Of a DNA stretch of 44,230 bases, positions 15,603-23,597 are shown piece after piece; positions within the stretch are counted from its first letter, which is position 1, and each line of letters begins with the position of its first letter. Position numbers and translations under genes: made by a program. The stretch is from Selenomonas sp. oral taxon 126 (lineage in GTDB: Bacteria; Bacillota; Negativicutes; Selenomonadales; Selenomonadaceae). Under the pieces are notes generated by a model that had not been told where the DNA came from, did no database searches, and saw nothing but the letters and a program-made list of their open reading frames with translations. The DNA lies in the NCBI RefSeq assembly GCF_001683335.1, contig NZ_CP016201.1, positions 913,572-957,801 of the forward strand, read 5' to 3'.

Positions 15603-17705
15603 ATGACCGACAATCTTAGCGTATTTTGGCACAACAATGCCCGCGCCCATGATCTCTTTCAAGAGCTTTTGGCACGCGCAGAAGAAAAAGCCTACGACGA
15701 CGACTTTCTCGCCCGACTCGCCGCCTATCGGGAGGCGGCGCCGGACTCCGAGCGCGCAGACATCTTTGCCGCGCAGTATCTCCTGCACGAGGGCGATGCG
15801 GAAAACGCCGTTCTCTGCGCCGAACGCGCCTATGAAAACCGCCCCACGAATCATGCGGTCTGGCAGCTGCTTGCGCGCGGGTACAGGATGCTCGGACGCC
15901 ATGCGGATGCGCTCGTCATGCAGGGATATCTGTCGAGCTATCTCAATGTCCCGATTGCCCTCGATCTCCCGAAGGACGCGCTCACACAGGAGACACTGGA
16001 TCGGCTCTCGGTCGCGATGGGAAAGCCGGGCTACGCCCCCATTGCCGTCTACCGTATGACGTACGCGGATGGCGCGCTGCGCCCCGCCCCCACCCCGTTC
16101 TCGTTCGAGTTCCTGCCCGCTGAGGACGGCATCACACCGCCCTACTACGTCGGCGTCTACACGGAGCAGGAGATCCACGGCGGACACGCATGGCAGCTGG
16201 CAGCGACGCGGAACACGGCGGGGTTTGCCGAGCATGTCGGCGCAGATTTTAACTTTGATATCATGCGCGCACGTCGCGCCCCGGGCAGCGCAGAGATCAC
16301 ACTCGCGGAGGGAGAGGCGTGCGTCCTGCCCGTGCTTGGTACGGCGGAGGGTGCACAGGAGATGCGCGTGCGGACAAAGACGCTCGATGATACCTCGTGG
16401 CTGAACTCCGCCACGCCGAATTTCTTCCGTCTGAGCGAGTCCACCGCGCTCTCCTCCGACCGCGACTTTATTGTCGGCACACCGATCCGCCTCGGACACG
16501 CCCCACATCGCCGTCCGCTCGTGCTGAACATCCTTGTCGACGCGCTCCCGTGGGAAATCCTCGGCACGGATTTCGCGGCGCATATGCCACAGACCGCGCG
16601 TTTTTTTGAAAAGGGTCTGACCTTTCATCAGACATTCTCCACGGCGGAGTACACCTATCCCTCCCTCGCCGCCATCGAGACGGGGATGTACGCGCAAACC
16701 AGCCGTATCTTCAACGACCGTGTGGTTGCGCACCTCGCGCAGGACAGGATCACGCTCTCCGAGCGCATGAAGGAACTGGGCTATGGAACGGTGAGCCTCA
16801 TGGGGGACGGCAACGGCATCTACAACGGCGTGACGCGCGGCTATGACCGCCTCATTGTCACGCCCTACGCACTGCCCACCTACGAAGGAGTGGAGCGCGT
16901 CATGCGGTATCTCGACGGGATGCACGATGCGGATCACTTTATCTTCCTGCATACGGTGGATCTGCATCCTTGGCCGAACAGCACATTCGCCTCAGCCTCC
17001 TCCGTACAGGCACGCCTTCCGCTTGCAGATCGCCTCGAAGGGGCGCTCGAGAACATGCCAAGTCCCTATCTGCGCCCGACGGCGCTCAATCAGGCAACCT
17101 TTTGGCAGAATGTACGGAACGTTGACCGCGCGCTCGGCACGCTTTTTTCCTATCTGGAGGAGAACTACACACCCGAGGAGTACCTCGTGAACCTCTACTC
17201 GGATCACGGTGTTCCGATCTTCAGCACGGACCACTGGATCGTGGACGCGCAGCTCACTCGTACGGCATGGATGATGCGCGGCGCGGGCGTGCGCGAGGGC
17301 GTGGATGTGCACGAGCTGACGAGCACGGTGGACATCTATCCTACGCTCGGGCATCTTCTCGGCTTTCCCGTGGATGAAAATGTGGACGGCGTACTGCCGC
17401 AGGTCTTCGGCGGCGCAGGGCGTGACCTCGTGTTCAGCAACTCGCTCTATCCGACGAAGCCCTATGTGCTCGCGGCACGATCAAAGGAGCACACGCTCTG
17501 CCTCGAAACACAAGGGACGGTCGGGATGGACGGCACGGTCGATCTCGCGCATGCCAATGTCGCAATCTATCCGCGCGCGCATGAGATGGAGGAGGGCTAT
17601 GCCGTGGACAGCCCCGCGTTGCGGCGCTTCTTCTACCCGCGCGTGCGGGAGTTCCTGCGCGGGATTGGGAATAACGGGGAAACCTTCCCGCTGCCGCAGG
17701 GGTAA
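15603..17705 (+). CDS. AP-superfamily transferase-like protein with TPR-like N-terminus, paralogue 2
   Basis: This 700-residue protein is colinear with paralogue 1 and closest to it, sharing for example PPYYVGVYTEQ and the EELTSTVD-type stretch. Catalytic positions are Asp313 (ILVDALP), Thr351 (YTYPSLAAIETG), Asp453-x-His455-Pro and Asp534-His535-Gly. The TPR-like part reads ADIFAAQYLLHEGDAENAVLCAERAYE. It lacks the WPAMRAARPQWFG tail of paralogues 3 and 4. It starts 12 bases after paralogue 1 with AAAAAGGAAG as ribosome site, so the two are surely co-transcribed. The acceptor is unknown, and differences in the middle region may set acceptor choice. Confidence 0.75.
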   Translation: MTDNLSVFWHNNARAHDLFQELLARAEEKAYDDDFLARLAAYREAAPDSERADIFAAQYLLHEGDAENAVLCAERAYENRPTNHAVWQLLARGYRMLGRHADALVMQGYLSSYLNVPIALDLPKDALTQETLDRLSVAMGKPGYAPIAVYRMTYADGALRPAPTPFSFEFLPAEDGITPPYYVGVYTEQEIHGGHAWQLAATRNTAGFAEHVGADFNFDIMRARRAPGSAEITLAEGEACVLPVLGTAEGAQEMRVRTKTLDDTSWLNSATPNFFRLSESTALSSDRDFIVGTPIRLGHAPHRRPLVLNILVDALPWEILGTDFAAHMPQTARFFEKGLTFHQTFSTAEYTYPSLAAIETGMYAQTSRIFNDRVVAHLAQDRITLSERMKELGYGTVSLMGDGNGIYNGVTRGYDRLIVTPYALPTYEGVERVMRYLDGMHDADHFIFLHTVDLHPWPNSTFASASSVQARLPLADRLEGALENMPSPYLRPTALNQATFWQNVRNVDRALGTLFSYLEENYTPEEYLVNLYSDHGVPIFSTDHWIVDAQLTRTAWMMRGAGVREGVDVHELTSTVDIYPTLGHLLGFPVDENVDGVLPQVFGGAGRDLVFSNSLYPTKPYVLAARSKEHTLCLETQGTVGMDGTVDLAHANVAIYPRAHEMEEGYAVDSPALRRFFYPRVREFLRGIGNNGETFPLPQG

Positions 17706-17743
17706 AGGAATCCGATGTTGCTTCGGAGGGAAAGGGATATGCT

Positions 17744-19900
17744 ATGACGGAGGATACTGCCGTTTTCTGGCAAAATGACGAAGGTGCGCGCAGCCTCTTT
17801 TACGATCTTCTCGCGCGTGCGGAGCGCGGGGCATACAATGATGATTTTCTGGCGCAGCTCGCGGCATATCGGGAGGCTGCACCCGACTCCGAGCGGGCGG
17901 ACATCTTTGCCGCGCGCTATCTCCTCCACGAGGGCGATGCACAGATGGCGTGTATCTGTGCGGAGCGCGCCTATCGCCGCCGCCCCGTGAACTACGAGGT
18001 GTGGAAGCTGCTCGCCGAGATCTATACGCTCCTCGATTGTCCTGTCGATGCACTCACAATGTATGGCTATGCGCATGGGCTCTACCTCTCTCCCGAGATC
18101 CCCTTGGATCTCATCCGACAGTGCGGACGGGAGGGGCTGAACCGTCTCTCCATCGCTGCGGGACTGGGGACGGGGACGCCAACGACGCAAAGCCGCGCTG
18201 TATTTGACGGGGAGGAACTTCACTTTGCACTGGATGCCTTTGTCGGGGAGCATCTGCCGCTCACGCCGGCGGAGGGGAGTGCGCGCCACTGGGTCGGCAC
18301 CTACGCTGTCGGCGAATTCCTCTCGGATAAGAGCGAACTGCTCGAGGAGATCCGTCACACGGCAGTATTCGTGGACAAGGTGCAGCGCGATTTCTCCTTC
18401 CAACTCCAAAAGGCACAGGAGGTACGCGGCGCGGTGACAGTCGAGGTGCCTGAGGGCATGGAGGTCATCCTGCCCGTGGCGGGGACGGAGAGGCTGCAGG
18501 AGCTCAGATTTGAGACGGCGTCCACCGCTACGCAGGAGGCATACCTCGGGAAATGGGCGTTCAGCCACTTCCGTCTCGCCCGGACGACGCGCCTCGTGTC
18601 GCCCACCGATGCCCCCTATGCGGTCGGCACGCCCATCCGACTCGGGCACAGCCCTGCGCGCAGGAAACTCGTGCTGAACCTTCTTGTGGACGGGCTGTCA
18701 TGGAATGTGGCGCGCACGCGTTTCCCCGACTGCATGCCGAACATTGCGCGCTTTTTCACGCGCGGCACGATCTTTGACCAGCATTTTTCCACGTCCGAAT
18801 GCACCTATCCCGCGCTGCCCGTGATCGAGACGGGACGCTATCCGACGCATACGCAGGTGTTCAACGAGCGTGACAGTCATGAGCTGCCCCCTGATTTCAA
18901 GACGCTCTCGGAGTGTATGTCGGATCTCGGCTACTATGCCGCCGCGCCGATGGGGGCGAGTGAGGGTGTCCCGTGCGGTGCAATGCGCGGCTATGATCTG
19001 CTGAATGTTGCCACATGGAAGCAGCCCTCGGCGGAGGCTGTGGATCGGACGTTCATGCAGCTCGAGGCGTTTCATGAGGTGGATCAGTTCCTCTATCTGC
19101 ATGTCTCTGACGCACATCCATGGAATGCGAAGGGGTTCAAATTCTACCCTGCGGTGGAGACGCAGCTCCCCCTCGCGGATCGCCTCTTCGATATCGACGA
19201 GCGCGTTGCGAGTGTGCGTCTGCCGAAGCTCGCGATCTATCAGGAGCAGTTCTGGCGAACCCTCGCCCACGTTGACAGAAACATCGGCTATCTGCTCTCC
19301 TATATCGAGGAGCATTTCGCAGAGGACGAATACATCGTGAATCTCTACTCGGATCACGGCAACTCCGTGTTCAGCACGCCGAAGGGCGGCGTGGTCGATG
19401 TCATCGGCGAGAACTCGACGCGCGCCGTCTGGATGATGCGCGGCACGGGGGTGCCCGAGGGCGTTGTTGCGGGCGAGCTGACGAGCAGCACCGATATCTA
19501 TCCGACGCTGGGGCATCTATGCGGCTTTTCCGTTGCACCCGATATCGACGGCAATCTCCCCGCGGTCTTCGGCGGGAAGAAGCGCGACGCCGCCCTTAGC
19601 ATGTCGATCTTCCCGGGGCAGACGTTCAAGCTCGCCCTGCGCACCCATGACTACAGCCTGCGCATTGAGACGCAGGGCTTCGTCGATGAGGACGGGACGG
19701 CGGACTTTGCGGGGGCAAAGGCGGCGATCTATCCGCGCGCCCATGAGCTCGAGGAGGGCTATGCGGTGGATAGCCCTGCCCTGCGTGCGTTCTTCTATCC
19801 GCGTGCACGAGAGATTGTGCACGAGATTGCAAACAACGGCGAATTCTGGCCGGCGATGCGCGCGGCGCGCCCGCAGTGGTTCGGGGGAGAAAACGGATAA
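17744..19900 (+). CDS. AP-superfamily transferase-like protein with TPR-like N-terminus, paralogue 3
   Basis: This 718-residue member of the set has Asp316 (LLVDGLS), Thr354 (CTYPALPVIETG), Asp456-x-His458-Pro and Asp537-His538-Gly. The middle region (about 150-290) differs clearly from paralogues 1 and 2 (RHWVGTYAVGEFL against PPYYVGVYTEQ) but matches paralogue 4. The C-terminus ends in a WPAMRAARPQWFG tail shared only with paralogue 4. It starts 38 bases after paralogue 2 behind GGAGGGAAAGG. No export signal is seen. Function is inferred from context as for paralogue 1. Confidence 0.75.
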   Translation: MTEDTAVFWQNDEGARSLFYDLLARAERGAYNDDFLAQLAAYREAAPDSERADIFAARYLLHEGDAQMACICAERAYRRRPVNYEVWKLLAEIYTLLDCPVDALTMYGYAHGLYLSPEIPLDLIRQCGREGLNRLSIAAGLGTGTPTTQSRAVFDGEELHFALDAFVGEHLPLTPAEGSARHWVGTYAVGEFLSDKSELLEEIRHTAVFVDKVQRDFSFQLQKAQEVRGAVTVEVPEGMEVILPVAGTERLQELRFETASTATQEAYLGKWAFSHFRLARTTRLVSPTDAPYAVGTPIRLGHSPARRKLVLNLLVDGLSWNVARTRFPDCMPNIARFFTRGTIFDQHFSTSECTYPALPVIETGRYPTHTQVFNERDSHELPPDFKTLSECMSDLGYYAAAPMGASEGVPCGAMRGYDLLNVATWKQPSAEAVDRTFMQLEAFHEVDQFLYLHVSDAHPWNAKGFKFYPAVETQLPLADRLFDIDERVASVRLPKLAIYQEQFWRTLAHVDRNIGYLLSYIEEHFAEDEYIVNLYSDHGNSVFSTPKGGVVDVIGENSTRAVWMMRGTGVPEGVVAGELTSSTDIYPTLGHLCGFSVAPDIDGNLPAVFGGKKRDAALSMSIFPGQTFKLALRTHDYSLRIETQGFVDEDGTADFAGAKAAIYPRAHELEEGYAVDSPALRAFFYPRAREIVHEIANNGEFWPAMRAARPQWFGGENG

Positions 19901-20098
19901 AAGCCTCCCCCGTTGCAGACCTGTCCAAGAAGCAAGTCCGTAGGACGAAGCTGATTGGGCAACAGGTCGTATGGGAAAACGTCCCAAGAACACAAGCGTA
20001 AGCGAAGTGTGATTGGATGACGTTGACCGCTCGACACGGGGGAGGAGCCTGTGCGCGGAACGTGTAGACCATGCGCAGCATGGTGTAAGGGGCATCTT
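19901..20098. repeat. GC-rich palindromic repeat B, copy 5, split by element D
   Basis: GCCTCCCCCGTTGCAG is cut by element D (19917-20029). The repeat resumes with CGACACGGGGGAGGAGCCTG, GCGCGGAACGTGTAGACC and ATGCGCAGCATGGTGTAAGG. This variant block (GCGCGGAACGTGTAGACC) is the same one found inside lonC. Confidence 0.7.
19917..20029 (-). mobile_element. Element D, copy 1 (112-bp interspersed repeat)
   Basis: Runs from ACCTGTCCAAGAAGCAAG through GGGCAACAGGTCG and AACGTCCCAAGAACACAAG to GATGACGTTGACC. Two more copies in the opposite orientation are at 30141-30252 and 39446-39557. It sits inside a repeat B unit, so it inserted later. Confidence 0.7.
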
Positions 20099-20111
20099 GG
20101 ACGGAGATAGA

Positions 20112-20136
20112 AATGCAATCTATCAGTGTTTCCCTT
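20112..20136. repeat. Remnant end of MITE element A
   Basis: TCTATCAGTGTTTCCCTTAG matches the TTTATCAGTGCTTCCTTA end of element A without the rest of the element. It lies just before the ribosome site of paralogue 4. Confidence 0.4.
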
Positions 20137-20150
20137 AGAGAGGACAAGAA

Positions 20151-22325
20151 ATGACGAACGATCTTCATGTATTCTGGCGCAATAACGAGCACGCCTCTGC
20201 ACTCTTCTACGACCTCCTTGACCGTGCCGAGCGCAATGCCTACGACGACGACTTTCTTGCCCGACTCGCCGACTATCGGGAGGCAGCGTGTCCATCAGGA
20301 GGGGGCGGAGATTCTGTAAACGCGGACATCTTTGCCGCTCAGTATCTCCTCCACGAGGGCGATGCGGAAAATGCACTCGCCTGCGGGGAGCGTGCCTACG
20401 CGCAGCGGTCGGTCAACCTCGAGGTGTGGAAGGTGCTTGCCGCCGCCTATGCGGCAGCCGGACGCGATATCGAGGCGCTCACAATGCAGGGGTATATGCA
20501 TGGTCTGTATCCGTCGGAGAGCCTCAGCCTTACCGTCCCGGAGGCGGGGGATCAGCGCGCGGCGCTCGATCATTTTTCACTTGCGGCGAACCATACCGCC
20601 TATGCACCGTTGCTGACGGATCGTGTCTGCATCAAAAACGATGTGCTTCAGTTCGAGCTGGATATTTTTCTCGGTGAGGAGATCCCGCTCAGATACTGTG
20701 CGCCCGGGGCGCGCCACTGGGTCGGCACCTACGTGGACGAGGGATTTCTCTCCGCGAAGGCACTTGTCTATGAACCGAATCGGCACGATCCCTTCTTCTT
20801 CATTAACGATCGGGATGTGACATTTGATCTTCAGAAGGCGCGCGAAGCGACGGGATCTGTCCGTATCGACCTGCCCGAGGATATGTCCGTCGTTCTGCCC
20901 GTGGCGGGCACGAGGACGTATCAGGACTTCTCGGTTCAGAATGCTGCGGGGGCGTATCCCGGCTATCTCGGCAAGTGGGCGTTCAGCTATCTTCGCCTCG
21001 ATGAGAGCGCGACCCTGCGCTCGGACGATGCGCCCTTTGCCGTCGGCACACCGATCCGCCTCGGGCACAGCCCGCACCGCAGGAAAGTCGTGCTGAATCT
21101 CCTCATCGACGGCATGTGCCGGCCCGCCGTGCGCCCTCTCTTTGCCGAATATATGCCGCGTATTGCACGCTTTTTTGCGCGCGGCGTGATTTTCGAGAAT
21201 CATTTTTCGGTATCAGAGTACACGCTGCCCTCCCTTCCCTCCATCGAGACAGGGCGCTATCCGTATCACACGCAGGTGTTCAACGAGAAGCACAATCACG
21301 TGCTGCTGCCCTCCATCCGAACTCTCGCCGAGGAGATGAGCGATCTCGGCTACTACTGCACAGCGCCGCTCGCAACGGGGCAGTCGTTCTATGCGGGCGT
21401 CTATCGCGGCTATGACCGCATCATCTCCACCCACGGTTTTCAGCCTGCCTACGAGGGCGCGGAGCGTGCCCTGCGCATCCTCGAGGCGCTGCCGACGGTG
21501 GATCACTTCATGCTGTATCACACGGGTGACGTGCATCCGCTGAACACCATGACCCCGCTCAAATTCTCCACAGCAGCCGAGGTTGCCGTACCGCTCGCAC
21601 AGCGCTTTGTGCCGCTTGATCCGCAAGTGGCGAGTGTGCGGATCCCCTACCTGCCGATCTTTCCGGAGCAGCTGCGCGTGAGCCTTCGCCATATCGACCG
21701 CAGCGTCGGTGCGATACTCTCCTACATCGAGGAGCATTACGAGGAGGACGAATACATTGTAAATCTATACTCCGATCATGGATACAGCCTCTTCGACCCG
21801 CACCCCGCGCACGCAGAGGTTCTCGGCGCGTATGCCACAGGTGCTGTGTGGATGGTGCGCGGGGCGGGGGTGCCCGAGGGCGTTGTCACCGATGAACTGA
21901 CGAGTTCTGTCGATCTCTATCCCACGCTCGCACATCTATGCGGCTTTCCCGTTACGGCGGACATTGACGGCAATCTGCCCGCCGTATTCGGCGGACGGGC
22001 GCGCGATGCTGCCCTCAGCATGTCGATCTTCCCGGGGCAGACGTTCAAGCTCGCCGTGCGCCCGCATGAGCACGCGCTGCGCATCGAGACGCAGGGCTTT
22101 GTCGATGAGGACGGGACAGCGGACTTTGCGGGGGCAAAGGCGGCGATCTACCCGCGCGCCCATGAGCTCGAGGAGGGCTACGAGGTGGACAGCCCCGCGT
22201 TGCGCGCGTTCTTCTGGCCGCGTGCACGAGAGATTGTGCGCGAGATCGCAAATAACGGCGAGCGCTGGCCGGCGATGCGCGCGGCGCGCCCGCAGTGGTT
22301 TGGAGCGGATAAGGAGCATCCATGA
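20151..22325 (+). CDS. AP-superfamily transferase-like protein with TPR-like N-terminus, paralogue 4
   Basis: This 724-residue protein has Asp320 (LLIDGMC), Thr358 (YTLPSLPSIETG), Asp460-x-His462-Pro, Asp542-His543-Gly (YSDHG) and the conserved His of PRAHELEEG. The TPR-like region carries a small insertion (about residues 46-51, SGGGGD). Its last ~100 residues are nearly the same as in paralogue 3. It is separated from paralogue 3 by 250 bases of repeats but overlaps the decarboxylase gene by four bases (ATGA). This ties it translationally to a phosphonate-synthesis enzyme and is the strongest local evidence that these proteins act on phosphonates. No export signal is seen. Confidence 0.78.
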   Translation: MTNDLHVFWRNNEHASALFYDLLDRAERNAYDDDFLARLADYREAACPSGGGGDSVNADIFAAQYLLHEGDAENALACGERAYAQRSVNLEVWKVLAAAYAAAGRDIEALTMQGYMHGLYPSESLSLTVPEAGDQRAALDHFSLAANHTAYAPLLTDRVCIKNDVLQFELDIFLGEEIPLRYCAPGARHWVGTYVDEGFLSAKALVYEPNRHDPFFFINDRDVTFDLQKAREATGSVRIDLPEDMSVVLPVAGTRTYQDFSVQNAAGAYPGYLGKWAFSYLRLDESATLRSDDAPFAVGTPIRLGHSPHRRKVVLNLLIDGMCRPAVRPLFAEYMPRIARFFARGVIFENHFSVSEYTLPSLPSIETGRYPYHTQVFNEKHNHVLLPSIRTLAEEMSDLGYYCTAPLATGQSFYAGVYRGYDRIISTHGFQPAYEGAERALRILEALPTVDHFMLYHTGDVHPLNTMTPLKFSTAAEVAVPLAQRFVPLDPQVASVRIPYLPIFPEQLRVSLRHIDRSVGAILSYIEEHYEEDEYIVNLYSDHGYSLFDPHPAHAEVLGAYATGAVWMVRGAGVPEGVVTDELTSSVDLYPTLAHLCGFPVTADIDGNLPAVFGGRARDAALSMSIFPGQTFKLAVRPHEHALRIETQGFVDEDGTADFAGAKAAIYPRAHELEEGYEVDSPALRAFFWPRAREIVREIANNGERWPAMRAARPQWFGADKEHP

Positions 22326-23437
22326 ACGTCAATGATCTGATTGCCGCACTTGGCACGGAGTTCTACACGGGCGTGCCCGACTCGAAGCTGCGCCCGCTTG
22401 TGGACTATCTCATGGATACGTATGGAGCGAGCAGCCCCGCGCATATCATTGCGGCAAACGAAGGGAATGCGGCGGCGCTCGCGGCGGGCTATCACCTGGC
22501 GACGGGCAAAACGCCGCTCGTCTACCTCCAGAACAGCGGGCTCGGCAACATCGTCAACCCCATGCTCTCGCTGCTGCACGAGGAGGTCTACGGCATCCCA
22601 TGCGTCTTCGTCATCGGCTGGCGCGGCGAGCCGGATCTCCATGACGAGCCGCAGCATCTCGTGCAGGGGCGGCTGACGCTCCCGCTCCTTGAAACAATGG
22701 GCGTAAAAACAATGGTGCTGACGCGTGAAAGCACCCCCACCGAGCTTGCTACGTGGATGGAGGAAATCCGCCCCCACCTCGCGGGCGGCGGACAGTGCGC
22801 TCTCCTCGTGCGCGACGGTGCGCTCGCACATCTGAAGCGCAAATATGGGAATGCCTTTCTCCTGCGCCGTGAGGAGGCGATCGCACACATCCTCGATGCA
22901 GCGGGAGACGCCGTCATCGTCGCGACCACGGGCAAGACGGGGCGCGAGCTCTTCGAGCTGAGGGAGGCGCGCGGTGAGGATCACGCGCACGACTTCCTCA
23001 CCGTCGGCTCGATGGGGCACGCGGGCGCGATTGCGCTCGGCATTGCACTCCATGCCCCCGCGCGACGCGTCATCCTCCTCGACGGCGACGGTGCGGCACT
23101 CATGCACATGGGCGCACTCGCGACCATCGGGGCGGCGGCTCCGCCGAATCTCACGCACATCCTCCTCAACAACGAGGCGCATGAGAGCGTCGGCGGCGCA
23201 CCGACGGCGGCGCACAGCGTCGACTTCCCCGCCGTTGCCGCAGCGCTCGGCTATCGGACGGTCAGGACGGCGGCGACGGTGGATGAGCTTACGCGCGCGC
23301 TCGAGGAGCTGCAGGGCAGCCGCGCGCTCTCCTTTCTCGAGGTGCGTACCGCAATCGGCTCGCGCGCGGATCTCGGCCGCCCGACCACAACGCCCGCCGA
23401 GAACAAGGCGGCGTTGATGCCGACGCTGCGGGGATAA
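22322..23437 (+). CDS. ppd: Phosphonopyruvate decarboxylase
   Basis: This 371-residue thiamine-diphosphate enzyme decarboxylates phosphonopyruvate to phosphonoacetaldehyde, the irreversible step that drives the unfavourable PEP mutase reaction. The N-terminal half has YTGVPDSKL, the catalytic-type Glu in AANEGNA (about 47-53) and QNSGLGN. The C-terminal half has the ThDP/Mg motif GDGAALMHM ending about 30 residues later in LLNN, then ESVGGAPT. Length fits the family (sulfopyruvate decarboxylase is the nearest alternative, excluded by the PEP mutase in the same run). The start overlaps the stop of paralogue 4. Confidence 0.93.
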   Translation: MNVNDLIAALGTEFYTGVPDSKLRPLVDYLMDTYGASSPAHIIAANEGNAAALAAGYHLATGKTPLVYLQNSGLGNIVNPMLSLLHEEVYGIPCVFVIGWRGEPDLHDEPQHLVQGRLTLPLLETMGVKTMVLTRESTPTELATWMEEIRPHLAGGGQCALLVRDGALAHLKRKYGNAFLLRREEAIAHILDAAGDAVIVATTGKTGRELFELREARGEDHAHDFLTVGSMGHAGAIALGIALHAPARRVILLDGDGAALMHMGALATIGAAAPPNLTHILLNNEAHESVGGAPTAAHSVDFPAVAAALGYRTVRTAATVDELTRALEELQGSRALSFLEVRTAIGSRADLGRPTTTPAENKAALMPTLRG

Positions 23438-23446
23438 GAACATAAA

Positions 23447-23492
23447 AAGGGGCTGTTGCACGAAGTCGTTTGTACTCGTGCAGCAGCCCCAT
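23447..23492 (-). terminator. Hairpin terminator between ppd and the transporter gene
   Basis: GGGGCTGTTGCACGA (23449-23463) pairs with TCGTGCAGCAGCCCC (23476-23490) over 15 bp. The T run (TTTTT) follows only on the minus strand, so it best ends the transporter transcript. It also closes the phosphonate run, though without U tract. Confidence 0.65.
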
Positions 23493-23507
23493 GTTCGTGT
23501 TGACGTT

Positions 23508-23566
23508 CAAAGCGCCCCTTCCACCGCTATCGCGGTTCCCCTCCCCCGTTTCGACGGGGGAGGCCG
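23508..23566. repeat. GC-rich palindromic repeat B, copy 6
   Basis: AAAGCGCCCCTTCCACCGC, TATCGCGGTTCCCCTCCCCC and GTTTCGACGGGGGAGGC: a single unit in inverted orientation between the terminator and the transporter stop. Confidence 0.7.
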
Positions 23567-23597
23567 GGGAAACACTATTTCATAGGCAAAGGAAATT

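Noticed and set aside
13464-22325. Sulfatases needing formylglycine
   Set aside because: The nucleophile position holds Thr in all four copies and no C/S-x-P-S-R motif is present; no sulfatase-maturase gene is nearby.
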